A stretch of 64,000 nucleotides of DNA from Eremophila alpestris peregrina (GCA_009792885.1 WMCF01000066.1:2288229-2352228), one strand, 5' to 3'; shown: positions 34,097-46,528, counted from the first letter of the stretch. Program-made: numbers and translations. Notes: a model not told the origin generated them from the sequence alone.

Positions 34097-36059
34097 GAGC
34101 AGGGAGGGACAATGGGGGCTGTGGCCAGGGCTGTGACATGAATCAGCAGCAAAGGGGGATCTGAACAGGAGGGTGGTGCTGGGCTGGGCTCTGTGTGTGG
34201 GGTTTAACACTCAGGTGAGACCCATGTGCCGTGTTCATGCTGAATTCGGGTGTTTGGAGCAGTGCAGTGACCATGGAAGTGTCCTGGGCACCATCCTCCC
34301 CCTCCACATCGTGTCTTTAGGCTGTGCAAGAGCCCTGGGGGATTTGGGGATCCACAGCAACCACAGGGTGAGCTCCAGAAAGCTCCAGTGGCTCCTGGGG
34401 ATCACTGAGCTCAGGGCAAGAGCAAATCAAGGGCATCCTCTTGGAAAGAAAAGGCAGGGACAAGGAGCCACAGCAGAGCTTGGCACTGGGAATGTTTGCC
34501 ACTCCAATATTGCTGGCTGCAAGTGTGATTTTTCCCTCTGCCAGTGGGTCTGTGTACACAGAACTCCCCCCACCGTTGCAATTACACCACTCTGAAGTGT
34601 TCTTTCTGTCACTGCTTGTTCTCTCCAAGGAGCAGGACAACCTGTCCTGGCACCTTCCTCCCCAATGGCACTGAGCCACTCATTGTCAACAGGATCTGGG
34701 TACCTGCAGAGCCAGGGCAGCTGCTTGGGTCAACTTATTTCTTGTCTGGACTTTAAAATCAGACCTAGAAGCTTGTTCTAGTCTTATTATTGTTTTTTTT
34801 AAATTAAGATTATTCTCAGTATTTATATTCTCAAATTCAATATATTCTGAATAGAATAATAAGGATAATCTCTCCAGCCCCCATTTTGTGCTTTATTCTC
34901 CCCAAATGCAGTTGCCCAGGAGGATATGGCAGAGGGAGAAGGTTTGATTGGACCTTTCTCCCATTTGGTTTAGCTTGAATTTCAGGTGATTTTGGTAACT
35001 TCAAGGACCAACTTCACGTATTGATTTCAGGGTTGGCCAGACAGGATTTTGCTTCCCAAGATCAGCTGAGGATCAGCTGCAGCACTGCAATGAATTTAGG
35101 GCCAGAGGGGACTTTTAGATCACACAAACAGGCCCTGGAAAGTCATTAGATGCCTCTTTCCTGAGCCTTGGATTTGGTGTTTGTCGAACATAAATCTTCT
35201 GAAAAGGTGTTCAGGGTTGATTTAAGGATCTCGGGAGATGCTGAACCCAGGGCTGCCATTGGTAGTGGCTTTTAAAGGTTAATCACCTTTGCTGCTAAAC
35301 ATTTGTGCTGTATTTAATTTGGCTGTCTTTAACTTTTTGGTTGTTGGTTATTGCAGTGTCTTCCCCAGCTGGGAGAAATCACCTGGCATTTTCTTTGATC
35401 AAACTCCTTTCCCTCCCCACTCAAGAGTTTCCCTGTGTCCTTCAGCTGAGCTGTGTTTTATCACCCAATTTATCCTCACAGATTGGGGTGATGTATCCTC
35501 TTTTACCTTCCAGCTTTCTTCAACTTCCCCTCTTTGGTTATTTGATAAAAATAAGAAATTAAAAGGGCTTTGGAAAACTGAGGGGAGGTTTTACAAGCCA
35601 ACAGGATTCAGGGGATGGGAGAGGGTGAGGTTTGTGTTGTGCTGCTCCACTGCAGCCCTGATAAGCCCAGGAGAACCCAGGACACTGCTGGGCTTGGGCC
35701 AGAAATGGGTGGGACAAATCAAAAGCTTTGTGTTTTAAAGAATGTAATAGATTTTAAATTGCATTTCCTTTAATGAATGACTCACCCAATTACCAGAGCC
35801 TGAACACCTGAGCCCGAGAGCCGAAGCCTCCAGAGAGACTTTTGCTTTTAACAATATTTATTATGCTGAGTGTTATTGCATTAGGAGGAGCCAGGGGAGG
35901 AGGCTGTGGTCATGGGCAGCACCAGGACAGCCCTGGGTTATCCTCCCCAGGGATTTCCAAGCACCCCTTTGCACCAGGCTGAGGGCAGGAGCTGCCCCAG
36001 CTCCTCGTGCTGTGGGTGGGCTGATTCCTCTGGGCCATCCAAGTGGGGAGATTGGACAA
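34097..36059. other. Non-coding, no gene seen
   Basis: 34760-34870 is strongly AT-rich ('ttcaatatattctgaataga'), and 35730-35790 and 35840-35885 mildly so. No exon or RNA gene is recognised. Confidence 0.5.
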
Positions 36060-36268
36060 AGGAGAATGGCTTTGGACTGACAGGGGACAGGGTTAGATGG
36101 GAAACTGGGAAGGAATTCTTGGCTGTGAGGGTGCTGAGGCCCTGGCACAGGGTGCCCAGAGCAGCTGTGGCTGCCCCTGGATCCCTGGAACTGCTCATGG
36201 CTGAGCAGCCTGGTCTAGTGCAAGGTGTCCCTGCCCAGGGAGAGGCTTGGAATGGGATGCAAACCACA
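36060..36268 (+). repeat. CR1 3' fragment
   Basis: 'ggttagatgggaaactggga', 'aggaattcttggctgtgagg', 'cctggcacagggtgcccaga', 'gcagctgtggctgcccctgg' and 'ggtgtccctgcccaggg'. Sense orientation; the last CR1 before the NTM promoter. Confidence 0.9.
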
Positions 36269-38640
36269 CTTTGGAGCTGTGAGGGCCAGGATAACTCAAT
36301 TCTGACCTTTCTGGATGATCTGGGAAGGCAATTTGGTATCATCTAGGGTGGATATTTGCCATCCCCCCTGCTCCAGCACGGAGCAGGCCAGTGCTGAGAT
36401 CCCACTGTGTGGGGCTGGAGGAGCTGTCTGGGAGCAGATCCCATCAGGGCTGTGGCTGTGCTGGCTGAAGGGAGACAAAAATAAAATGATCCCAGCTGCT
36501 GGTGCTCTCTGTGCTCTGCCAACGCTCCTGCAGGCCAGAGGGCTGAGCTGATGTATTTATGCACCTTCCCCTGTCTGTGTTTAAACAGCACCTTGGAAAA
36601 CGCAGTAAAAGAAGCCACAGCTCTCTTCAGTGTCCTCTGGGGGTTTTAATTTATTTTTATGGTGTTGGATCCTTGCTTTGTTGTGGGTTTTTTTAGGTTT
36701 TTTTATTTTTTTCTCCCGGTGCTGGAAGTCAGCTTTGCTGCAGAGCAGAGGTGGTGCAGAGAAACAGAGGCCAGTGAATTGCAGAGTGTGAAGAGAATTT
36801 GTGAGTTAGGATGGAGGGATGTGGCAGAGCTCCCAGTGATCTCTGGTGTTATTTTATAGTCTATACATTCAAAACCACTCTGTATTTTTTCCCAGTGGAT
36901 CTAATTGCTTTGGGCCCTGTTTTTTCCTGTGGCACAGCCAGGATTCCCTGATTTGTTCATGTCTTGAGCCAGGCACTTCTGCATCCCTGTGGACAAACCC
37001 TGGTGCGAGCTGAGGGTGCCTGAGGGCAGTGTCACCCCCAAATCACACAGCCCCCAAAACTGCTGTGGAGCTTCTTGCATTTTCCAGCTCTGGAAGGTTC
37101 CTGTGTGAATCTTTAGGCCACTGTTACACTCATCAAAAATGGTTCAAAATGGTTTTATTGGTTCCCCCAGTGACTAAAATAGCAAGAAACAGTAAAATTC
37201 TCTGCATTTTATATGGGATGAACATCCTCTTCTCATTCCAGGCTGATTTGAAGCCACACCAACCCTCCTGGCCATGCTGGATGCTGCATCACCTCCAGGA
37301 GAAGACATCTCTGAGGTACCTTACTTTGTTTTTGGCTTTCCCCAGGTCTGAGGTTTTCTGGTTGCAAGATGATGTGTGCCTGGGGGGCACAGAGCACTTG
37401 TCACAGCTCTGAGGGTGGTTTAACCTGTGGTGTGAGGTGTGAAGTGCCCACACAGGGGGTTTTTGGGAGCCTGGTTTCATCTGGCTGGCTTTAGGTAGCC
37501 CTGCTCCATCCTGGAACTGGAAGATTTTAAATATGGTTTTGAAAACCTGGGGATGTTTCAAAGCTTATAAGGCTTTTGACCTGTCTCATTTATGCTCACC
37601 TCCTGCATTGCAAAGGGAGAAGCTTAGAAATGTGAATTATGTGAAATACAGTGTGAAATCTTTTGAGATGTCTAAATCATGTGCATATACACACAGGCAC
37701 TTCCATCTCCTTAAAACTTCATCTCTCCTTCCTCAGTCGATCCCAGTGCTGGGAGGATGCATGAGCAGCTGGGGAAGAGCTGGGAGGAGAGGGAGAATTA
37801 TAAGGACTTTGTGCTCCCCATCTCCCATCCCCAGTGGCCTCCTGCTCCTCTTTTTGCTTCCCCCTGCACTCCATCGGGATCCAAATGCAACATCCTCACT
37901 CAGATCCCCTCTGGGGTGTGGGCACAGCAGGAACAACCCCCAGCGTGCTCTGGGCTCTGCATTTCTGAGGCTTCCATGGCTTTTTGATCCTTTCCATTTC
38001 ACAGAGCTGAGACCTGTGTCACAAAATGTCCTTTAGGTGACACCTTAATATTTCTCCCTAAATGTAAGTTTTCAGAACCTGCTTTTTCATAGAAGGGTGT
38101 GCTCTTCCTGCTAATTTTTCAAGTGGATATTTCAAACCTGGTAGTTGTGCTTGGGCTCTCTGTTGCACTGCAGAAGCTTTTTTTCTGTTTTTTTTTTTAG
38201 GAAAACAGTAAGTTAAGTGTGTGCCAGGCAGTGTTGGAGGTGTGGGGGTGAGGGTGGGCAGTGCAGCATCTTCCCAAGGATATTGGTGGGAAAAGAAAAA
38301 CAACCCAAAACTTCAAAGCTTTTGGAAACTTCAGCTGCTAAGGGGTGACCCTGTGGCTCCTGGCTTCCTCAGTGCCATCCCACCTCCCTGTCCTTGGTTC
38401 CTGCTGGCTGCTCCAGTCCAGTGCTTTGGTGTTGGAGGGCAGGGACCATCCTTCTTCCTCATATCAGAGCCCCTTGCAGAGGCTGTTGTGGTTGAGAGGG
38501 AATGGAAGGGTAAGGAAACCACAAGGAAAGGGATGGAGGGAAATGAATGAGATGCTCTGAGCAGCATCAGTGACCCCAGGTTTCCCCAGTCACTCAGTGA
38601 TGCTGTGTGTTTGCCATCTAATTCCATCCCAAACACCCTA
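36269..38640. other. Non-coding, no gene seen
   Basis: Ordinary non-coding sequence with T-runs near 36690-36715 and 38175-38200. No exon or repeat family is recognised. Confidence 0.5.
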
Positions 38641-38900
38641 AACTGGAAATAAAGCCCTGTTTAATAAACAGCAGTCGGCATTTCATTTCCCTCACTATTC
38701 TGGGAGCAACTGCTCATTATTCCAATGATTTCCCCCCCACTGTAATTATTCCAAACGACCATTCACAGATCCCACTGTTGACTTACACGTCCGTGCAATC
38801 ACAGGCTGAAATATGTATATATTTTGGTGTCCTATTGAAAATTCAATAGGATCCAATTTCAATTGCTATTGCCTTCGCCTCCCCTCTCCAATTTCCCGAT
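38641..38900. other. AT-rich candidate regulatory block with palindrome
   Basis: AT-rich, unique sequence ('tcattattccaatgattt', 'gaaatatgtatatattttgg') containing a near-perfect palindrome at 38830-38851: arms tcctattgaa and ttcaatagga around a 2-base centre. Conservation cannot be tested here. Confidence 0.4.
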
Positions 38901-40051
38901 GCTCCAGCTGCACGCCAGAGAAGAAAGGATGCAGCAGACACAAACAGCAACGTCCAGCTGAAATGGGGAGAGAAAAATTACTTCCTTGTACTACCACACT
39001 CCTGACAAGAGCTGACTCTTCCTTTTTTTTGTTTGGTTTTTTTTTCCCCTTTTTTCCCCCCCCTTTTCTCTTTTCCCCACCACATTCAATTTTCTAGCTG
39101 TGCCAGGCAGGTTGCAGGACTAATCTGGAATGTGCTTTGAGCCTGCTGTATAACACCACGGGCTTTTAAGGCTTGGGATGGGGGAGAAGGAGGAGGAGGA
39201 TGTGGGGAATGCAATTAGTTTGGGGTGGCAGGATGAGCAGGAGCAGCTGAAATTGCAAATGAGGGTTATTTGGGGAATACAAATCCCGTTCCTCCCAGGG
39301 CTGGTTTACCTGGCTTTCTCTTTTGGCAGATGGAGAGTGGGAGATGTGAATTAGATGGGAAAAAAATCCCTAGACAGTCTGCAGGGTCTCAAATGGTGCT
39401 TTCATCGCAGCCAGTGTTTTGTAACGTGCATGTTTATTTTCCCCTTCATCTGGAGTACAAAGGCTGTGGTGTTTGGGACCTGCCAGGGGCTGACTGGTGG
39501 TGGGAGGCTGGGCTGATTTGGAGCACTCTGGCTCTCAGGAGCAGCTGCTGGGTGGCTTTGAGCACTGCAGCAAAGGTGCTGCCACTGCTGCACCTTCCAG
39601 AGCTGAGAATATCCATCAATAAATAGTATCTGGAGGGTTTCTGTCTGTTCCCAGCTCCTGTGAGCTCTCTCGAGGTGGGGTTGTCTGAGAGTGGCTGCAG
39701 GTTTCTTTAAGCCACAAGTCCAGCTGGTGTGGTGGGTGACTGCTGAGCCACCTCAGTGACACCTCAGGCTTCAGAGGAGCTGGAAAAGAGCTGTACAAGA
39801 GTTTCCTACCCCCCAACATTTATTGTCCCGTTATCAGTTTGGAAGAGATGGTTAGAAATGCAAAAATTTGAGGGCAAGTCTATCTTCCAACACCTTCCAG
39901 GACGGACTTGGGGAGCTGGCTGAGTCTTTGTCTTCACTCCCCAAGTCAGAGAGGGGGCTTGAGGAGGGGGACAAAAGGCAAGGGGAGGTGGGGATGTGCC
40001 AGGGCTGTGTCCCCCTCACGCCCAGCAGCAGCACACAGCAGCAAACAGCCA
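38901..40051. other. Non-coding, nothing recognised
   Basis: Contains a T/C-rich tract at 39018-39075. No exon or repeat is recognised. Confidence 0.5.
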
Positions 40052-40915
40052 CTATCTCCTCCAGCCATCTGTTTGCAGAGTCTTTGCCCATGCAGCAGTG
40101 CCTCTTCCCACATGGACTTGTTGCTTCCTTGTAAATCCATAGGTAAACAGAGTTTTAATCAGCTGGAAAGCAGGGAGAGGAGGCAGTGAGCCACGATAAG
40201 AGCCCAGTTGGGATGGGGACCGATGGCAGTGTGAGCCCTGGCGGGTGGGAGCTGGGAAACATCCCTGCAGCATCTCTGGAATACAGGGGAAAATGGTTTG
40301 TTTGGGGGAAGGGAATGGATGAAGGGAATTGTGGGACCAAGCAGAGCATGGCCACTGAGCACCTCTCCAGAGGCTCTTACCGCCTTGGTTTGCTTCTGTG
40401 CTGCTTGAAATTGGGAATTTATATAGAGAATAACATTTCCTGGAGAATGACATTTCCCTAGGTAATAGAGATGTCCCATCCCTGTGCACTGGATAAGGGC
40501 AGGGCACTGTGGGCATCCTGCAGGGATGCAGGGAGCTCCCTCTGAGCTTGCAGACTTGAAATGTTTGGGACCATTCAGCCTGGGAGGGTTCTGGGTGCTC
40601 TTCCATGGTGCACTTTGCCTGGCTCATCCAGACCTTCTCCATCCACCTTTTCTTTCTGCTGTGAAAACCACGCTGTCCCTCAGCACTTACTGCCATCAAA
40701 GAGTCACAGAATATCACAACTTGGGTGATCCCATCAGATCCAGCTCCAGGTTCAATTGGAAAGGGACACAAGGCGTGCTCAGGGCTGGAGCTGCCAGGGT
40801 TCTGCTCTCCCAAGGGTTCCTTGCAAGGTGCTGGGATGCCAGAGGAGCAGCCTGGGATCTGGGCAGTGCTGTGGGCACTGGGAGCAGTGACCCAGTGCCC
40901 TGCAGTACATGGCAT
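40052..40915 (-). other. Long unexplained open frame (287 codons), coding status doubtful
   Basis: From an ATG whose complement is at 40913-40915, this frame stays open for 287 codons on the minus strand; without the ATG requirement it is open from 40999. The predicted peptide is rich in Ser, Pro, Cys, His and Trp, with no domain, signal peptide or repeat that I recognise. Frames of 91 and 147 codons are open across it on the + strand, so the region is simply poor in stops. No splice signals or poly-A signal point to a gene. Most likely chance, but it is the longest frame in the window outside repeats and the CpG island. Confidence 0.15.
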
Positions 40916-40999
40916 TACCGTGTTTAATGTACTCAGGGCTAATCTTTCTCTAAACACAGGCGATCTTGCTGACTTCAGCACTGAAAGAGCAATAACCAA

Positions 41000-41429
41000 T
41001 GAAGGAGATGAGATTAAGAAAACTCACAAGAATCAAATGTGCTAGAAAGGGCTGGGGAAGTGCCAGGGGCACTGCAGTAAATGACCTCCCTGGGAATCGA
41101 GGACAAATAAAATCCATGCCCCGTGTCTCTCTCTGCTCCCAGGCGCCCCGTGCCGAGGCTGGAGCCCTCCCCTCCCTGGTGGGGCCATAGATGTTGCTTT
41201 CAGGGTTATTTTTGCACTGGAACACAACAAATCCTCTGTGCTATGGGGCCGAGACGAGGATCCGTGTCGCTGCATTCAGAAAAACCAACCTCTCGAGCTC
41301 AAGGAGAGCTGCTTCAGTTGGCAGGAGCATTATTCTGTCTGGAACAGCCTTGAGAGGGCAAACAAAACCTCTGAGCTGTGGCTCTTGTTTCCAAAGGCTC
41401 TCTGCAGGCAGGGATGCTGGTGAGAGTGG

Positions 41430-41464
<35 letters not shown>

Positions 41465-44400
41465 GTGAGCCACAAACAGCCAAAAATGCCACCAGGATGG
41501 GGTGAAAACGGGCTGCAGCATCCTGAGGGAGCTGGCGTCCCAGCCTGAGCTCTGCTGGGCTGGATGTGGAAAAGTCTCACGAACAACTTGCAGGTGCTCA
41601 GTGGGTACTGCAGGATTTGTATCCCAAAGGATGGAGGCGGTGGGGGTGGATGGAGGTTCTCCCCCAGTGCTCAGCAGCCTGAGGATGTCCTTCACGGGTG
41701 CCAGGCATCCCAAATGTGCTGCCTCAGATCCCTGCCCCTCGGCGCCGTGCAGCCTCGAGGGCTGCGAGGATGACTTGGCAGTGATGTATTTACTACAATT
41801 ACCATCTCCCTTCCCAGAGGAGGAAAAAATAGATGAATAATATGTTTTGAAGGTGTCATGGAGTGAAAGCAAGAAAGGAGCTTGAGCCTGAACTTATGAA
41901 TAACTTATAGGCTTCCTCCCTTCATGCAGCTGCTCCGTTTGGGCTTATCTTTTTCTCACCCGTGGGAGGTGTAATTAAAGGAGCAAAGCCCAGCGCCCGT
42001 GGGCTCTGTGTGGCTCCCTGTGTCCCCTGCACGCCAGGGCACGGCGGTGCTGGAATGCCTCTGTGTGGACACGTGGGCTGGGCTGTGTGTGGAGCTTTCC
42101 AATTTCCCCCCCTCCTCAGGAAAAAAAAGGCTCATTTTGCACAAAATTCGTCGTGTTTTTGGCAGAGAGGTGGAAGCGTTGCCTTAACTCTCCCCTTGCA
42201 CTGGTGAGCCACGAGCAGAAGTGATTTCAAATGGGGGAACACTGAAAGGCAAAAGCAGGTGAGCCCTGCAAGCCTTAAAATCTGGGAGATTTTGGTTCTG
42301 TTCGTGACACAGCTGGAAATTCCCTCCCCTGGCCTCGTGTGGTGGCTTAGCCTTCGCAAGTCTTATTTTTCCAGCCCTAAAATGAGAAGTAATTTGCTCT
42401 TGTCTCAACACCTTCCTCTGCTTTCTCTATTTTGACTTGAAGAGCTCAAGGGAGGGACTGTTTTTACCGGGTGTACACACGGAGTTGAACACAATGGAAC
42501 CGGGATCTTATCAAAGGCATGCCGATGCTATTGTAATGCATATAGTAATTATAGGGATGTATATGGAGGGATGATGGAAAAAAAAAATCCAACGAAACGT
42601 GGCATTTCCCTCTGGAAAAAAAATGTTAGCGAAATAAAGCCACGCCTGGGAGTGTGTCAGTTCCAGCAAAAAATGTCTATTAAAAATTATGCAGTGCTGT
42701 TCAGCAAGGTCACAGTGCTCCTTTTAGAGCCAGTCAGAGGTTTCCTTGCAAAGCAGCACATCACTTCTTTTTTTTTTCCTTTTTTTTTTTTTCTTTCCCC
42801 TGCAGACTTTCAGTCAAGGTGTTGTGTTTTGAGCTTTTATTCACATTTAGGGGCAGAAAAAATATCGAATTTCATAGAAATTTCGCAGGAATTTCTGCCA
42901 AAAGGTGCCTTCTGCATCTCGGTATGCACAGAGGGACGGTGTCCCTGGTTAACACCAGCTATAAATATATATTTATATATGATTTCCAATGAATAACTTG
43001 TTCCCCCCATGCCTATCTCAGGAGTGCAGCCCTGCTATCTGCATGTTCCTATCAGCCCAGCACACAGATATGGACGAGTATAATGGAGATATTAGGCATT
43101 TATTGCAAGGCATTCTGTTGAACATCACCTGCTGTTCAACATGAAAAGTTGATGTTCCACAAAGCCACAAGCCAAAGGCTCCTTAAGAGCTGTTCTGGTG
43201 CACAGGGTAAATATCCGTGCTCAGAACGAGCTCCACGTGGATTAATAATGCATGGAGCAAATCTGTGCATAGGGCTGACTTAGAGACTGCTCTCCCTGCT
43301 TAGGCAAATAGGCAGGGAAGTTGTGTTTTTTAAAGCATGATGTGTTGGTAATAAAGCAAGCTGACCTAATCGACCACTCGCAGCTGCTCCAAGCTCAGTG
43401 CAAGCTGGGCAGGCTGGGGTCAGAGCAGTGCTGCCAAGGGTGGTAGGAATTGCTGAGTTATTGTAGGCAAGTTTTGCTGGTGGAGTGGTGGGGAAGCAGT
43501 GGAGAGGCTGAGGTGGGATGGGGTTGGGAATCTTTCCCACTCTCCCAGGGTTTTCCATCAGTGGGTTTGTGCTGGACGAACACTCCAAGCCTTGACATCA
43601 TGACAAGATTAAATCCTCCATATCCTGCATTTCCTTCTGGAGAAGCATCCTGCTGCACCACGACCCAGGACTGGTGATTAGTGCTGCTGTGTTAACGAAC
43701 TCTTCCAGTCCCGATGAGCTGGGAGGTGGTGGGGGCCCTGGCAGGGTGTGAGTGCTCCTGGTGGTACCAGGGAGTGGTGCTGGAGAGCCCTGGATCCATT
43801 GGACCTCCTCGAGCTCTGTGGATTGAACCGAGCCTCGGGAGGGGAAAAGGGAGGAGAGCCAAGAGCCCTCTGCTTCAGCCTGCAGCCATTTTTGGCAAGC
43901 CCCCATGGAAATTGGTGGGTCACAGCAGTGGAGAAGCTGGGGAGCACCCAAGGGTGGGTGAAATGTGCCTGGGGTAAGGTGGCACCCCTTGGTTGGGGGC
44001 AGAGATCAAACAGGGCTGGTGGGGACACCCAGCCCGAGCTGCCAATCCCTCCCAAGGTCTGGCATTTGAATCATTGCCAGGTCTGAGGATGGGGTTTGAG
44101 CAGAGGGACCTGTGCTCTGTCACCTTCCTGCAGCACAATGACCAGTCTGGGTCTGACTCAGAGTCACTCTGGGTGATAAGGGAAGAAACACAGCTGGATT
44201 TCCAAGAGTTTGCAGCCAAGTCTTCTTCTGAATTGCAAAGTGAACAGCTCAGATTTTTGGAAGCCTCTGAGGAGGCATAAATACAAAAAGCCAGGATTAT
44301 CTTTAATTTTTTTTCCTCTTTGTCATTTTTTTTTCCTGAGTATAACGTTGTTTGAAGGGGCTGTGAGTCACCTCAAGCAATGAAATGAAACATCCTTATC

Positions 44401-45119
44401 ACTTATGAAAATAATATTTAATGTGATAGTTTTTATTTAGGTGGTTTTAAAGGGATCTCTTGGGGTTCAGAGCCTCAGATATTCTTTTTATTGGACAAAG
44501 GGTGGAAATAATTTAAGGCTTTTGTTTCAAGGATCTTTTCTGTGTGGGCATGTGGGTGTCATGCTCTTGGGTTGTGGTGTGGACAGGACAGGGAATCCTG
44601 AACTGGAGAAAAGTCTATTTTATTTCTGGTTTTGTGAAATAGGGAGCAGTTGGCATGGGCAAGGAGCAGAAATAACAGGAGGGTGTTCAATCCTAAACTG
44701 GGTCCAAGGGGCCAGAGCAGGAGCTGGGCTTGGTGTGAGGAATCAGATGAGCATGGTTACAGCACAGAAAAAAAACCCCTTGATCTGGACTAAAAGGAGA
44801 TTTCTGCTCCAAACTGAAGAGTTTTTCCTTATTAAATTTGCTTTTATAGCCATTCCCACGTGGGTTTAGGTCCATAAGGGGAAGAGGCTTGTTGGGGCTG
44901 TCCTGCAGATATCAGTCCACAGGAGCAGCTGCCCTTCTTCCTTTAGGGCAGGCAGGTGGGGCACGGGGGTGTTTGTGTGAATCCTTCCCCCCATCGTGCA
45001 GGTGGGGAAACTGAGTCACAGCATCGCTGCAGGAGGGATTCACCCCCTTTCCCAGTGGGGAGGAGCTTTGGGGGGGACTGCAAGGTGCTGTGGGGGTGTC
45101 TGGAGATGGAGCAGGGGCA
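41000..45119. other. Non-coding upstream of NTM promoter
   Basis: No exon recognised. It holds a 28-T run at 41432-41459, a T-rich tract at 42765-42795, AT-rich stretches at 42500-42600 and 42850-43000 (including the self-complementary 'aaatatatattt'), a possible hairpin at 43116-43163 and AT-rich sequence at 44290-44440. 'caggtggggaaactgagtca' near 45000 recalls MIR/L2 but is too short to call. Confidence 0.5.
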
Positions 45120-46190
45120 CGGACACTAAAGGGGAAATGTGGGGGGTGCAGATGCCAGTGGAATTCAGGGTGATGGGGATGCCCAGGGGATGTGTGTGCT
45201 GGATGCCAGGGAGTTTGGGGGATGCAGGAGCTGGGGGGATGCAGATCCAGACGGACGGGGTGCAGAAGTTTGGGGGCTGCGGGTGCCAACAGTGAGGGGG
45301 GTGTGGGTGCCGAGGGATGAGGAGTTCAGTGGGGTGCGGGGCGCACATTCTGGTGGGGTTAGAGGGCTGTAGGTGTCCGGGGGGAGGAGCAGTTTGGGGG
45401 TGTGGATGCCGGAAGGAAGTTGGGGACTGTGTGCGCCGACGGTGCTGGAGGTGTGGGTGCTGGTGGGGTTATGGGGGTGCAGATATTGGTGGGGTTATGG
45501 GGTCCAGGTGCCCCTGGGGTTATGGGGGTGCAGATACCGATGGGATTAGGGGGGAGGGTGCCGCTGGGGTGCTCAGGGTGTCCTTGCCCGCTGGGGTTAG
45601 GGGGTGCAGGTGCCGGGGGGGGTTAGTGGGGTGTCTTTATTGCTGGGGTTAGGGGGTGCGGGTGCCGGCAGGGTTATGGGGGTGTCTCTGTCGGTGGGTT
45701 AGGGGGTGCGGGTGCCGGTGGGGTTAGAGGGGTGTCTCTGTCGGTGGGTTAGGGGGTGCGGGTGCCGGCAGGGTGCGGGTGCCGGCAGGGTTATGGGATG
45801 TCTCTGTTGGTGGGTTTAGGGGGTGTGGGTGCCGGGGGGGTTATGGGGGTGTCTCTCCCGCTGGGTTTAGGGGGTGTGGGTGCCGGCAGGGTTATGGGGG
45901 TGTCTCTGTCGGTGGAGTTAAGGGGTGCGGGTGCCGGCAGGGTTATGGGGGTGTCTCTCCCGCTGGGTTTATGGGGTGTGGGTGCCGGTGGTGTTATGGG
46001 GGTGTCTCTCCCGCTGGGGTTAGTGGGGTGTCCTTGCCGGTGGGGTTATGGGGGTGCGGGTGCCGGCAGGGTTATGGGGGTGTCTCTCCTGCTGGGTTTA
46101 GGGGGTGCAGGTGCCGGCAGGGTTGTAGGGGTATCTCTGTCGGTGGAGTTAGGGGGTGCAGGTGCCGGCAGGGTGCGGGGGGGCCCCGCA
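45120..46190. repeat. G-rich ~51-bp minisatellite next to NTM promoter
   Basis: From about 45455 to 46190 the sequence consists of imperfect ~50-51-bp units built from 'ttagggggtgcgggtgccgg', 'cagggttatgggggtgtctc' and 'tcccgctggg' or 'tgtcggtgg'. Degenerate related units extend left to about 45120. Every unit has at least four G-runs, so G-quadruplex formation on the + strand is expected. The period is a multiple of 3, so Gly/Val/Arg-rich frames (up to 270 codons) stay open; these are not genes. The array ends a few bases before the CpG-island core. Confidence 0.9.
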
Positions 46191-46207
46191 GCCAATGAGT
46201 GCTGCGC

Positions 46208-46215
46208 GGGGGCGG
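46208..46215 (+). promoter_or_regulatory. GC box (Sp1-type)
   Basis: GGGGGCGG at the left edge of the CpG island, followed by the CpG-dense 'ctgcgtgcgcggccgg', which partly resembles an NRF1 site. Confidence 0.5.
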
Positions 46216-46309
46216 CTGCGTGCGCGGCCGGCGGCGTGTTGCAGCCGGGCGGCGTGTGCGGGCCGGAGCGGCGGGCACGCAGCGCCTGTCCTCGCACCTG
46301 CAACCCCTT

Positions 46310-46455
46310 CCGACCCCCTTCCCCCCCCTTTTTTTTTTCTTTTGGGTTTTTCCCCCCTCCCCCACCCTTCGGTGCTTTTTTTTCCCTTTTTTTATTTTTT
46401 TCCCCCTTCCTTTTTCCTTCCCCCCCCCCCTCCACCCCGCCGCCCCTCTTCCTGC
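46310..46455 (+). repeat. Polypyrimidine tract in the likely 5' leader
   Basis: About 140 bp almost purely C and T on the + strand: runs of 8-12 C and 7-9 T, such as 'cccccccctttttttttctt' and 'ccttccccccccccctccac'. It lies 75-220 bp upstream of the NTM start codon, so it is either promoter or 5'UTR. Mirror-like homopyrimidine DNA can form triplex structures. Homopolymer lengths may be inaccurate. Confidence 0.85.
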
Positions 46456-46528
46456 GCTTTGCTCCGGGAAAACGCTGGATTTTAAACCTCTCCCCGCCCG
46501 GCAGTGAGTGGGGAAGGAGAAGGAAAAC

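Noticed and set aside
40698..40745. Possible CR1 tail ('gagtcacagaatatcacaac')
   Set aside because: Only about 45 bp with a weak match, too little to call.
45455..46190. Interstitial telomere repeat, because of many 'ttaggg' strings
   Set aside because: The hexamer is not in tandem; it recurs once per ~51-bp unit.
1..46194. Other coding exons, tRNA, rRNA, snRNA or miRNA genes upstream of NTM
   Set aside because: No conserved peptide flanked by splice signals and no recognisable RNA gene was found by eye. Short exons could still be missed.
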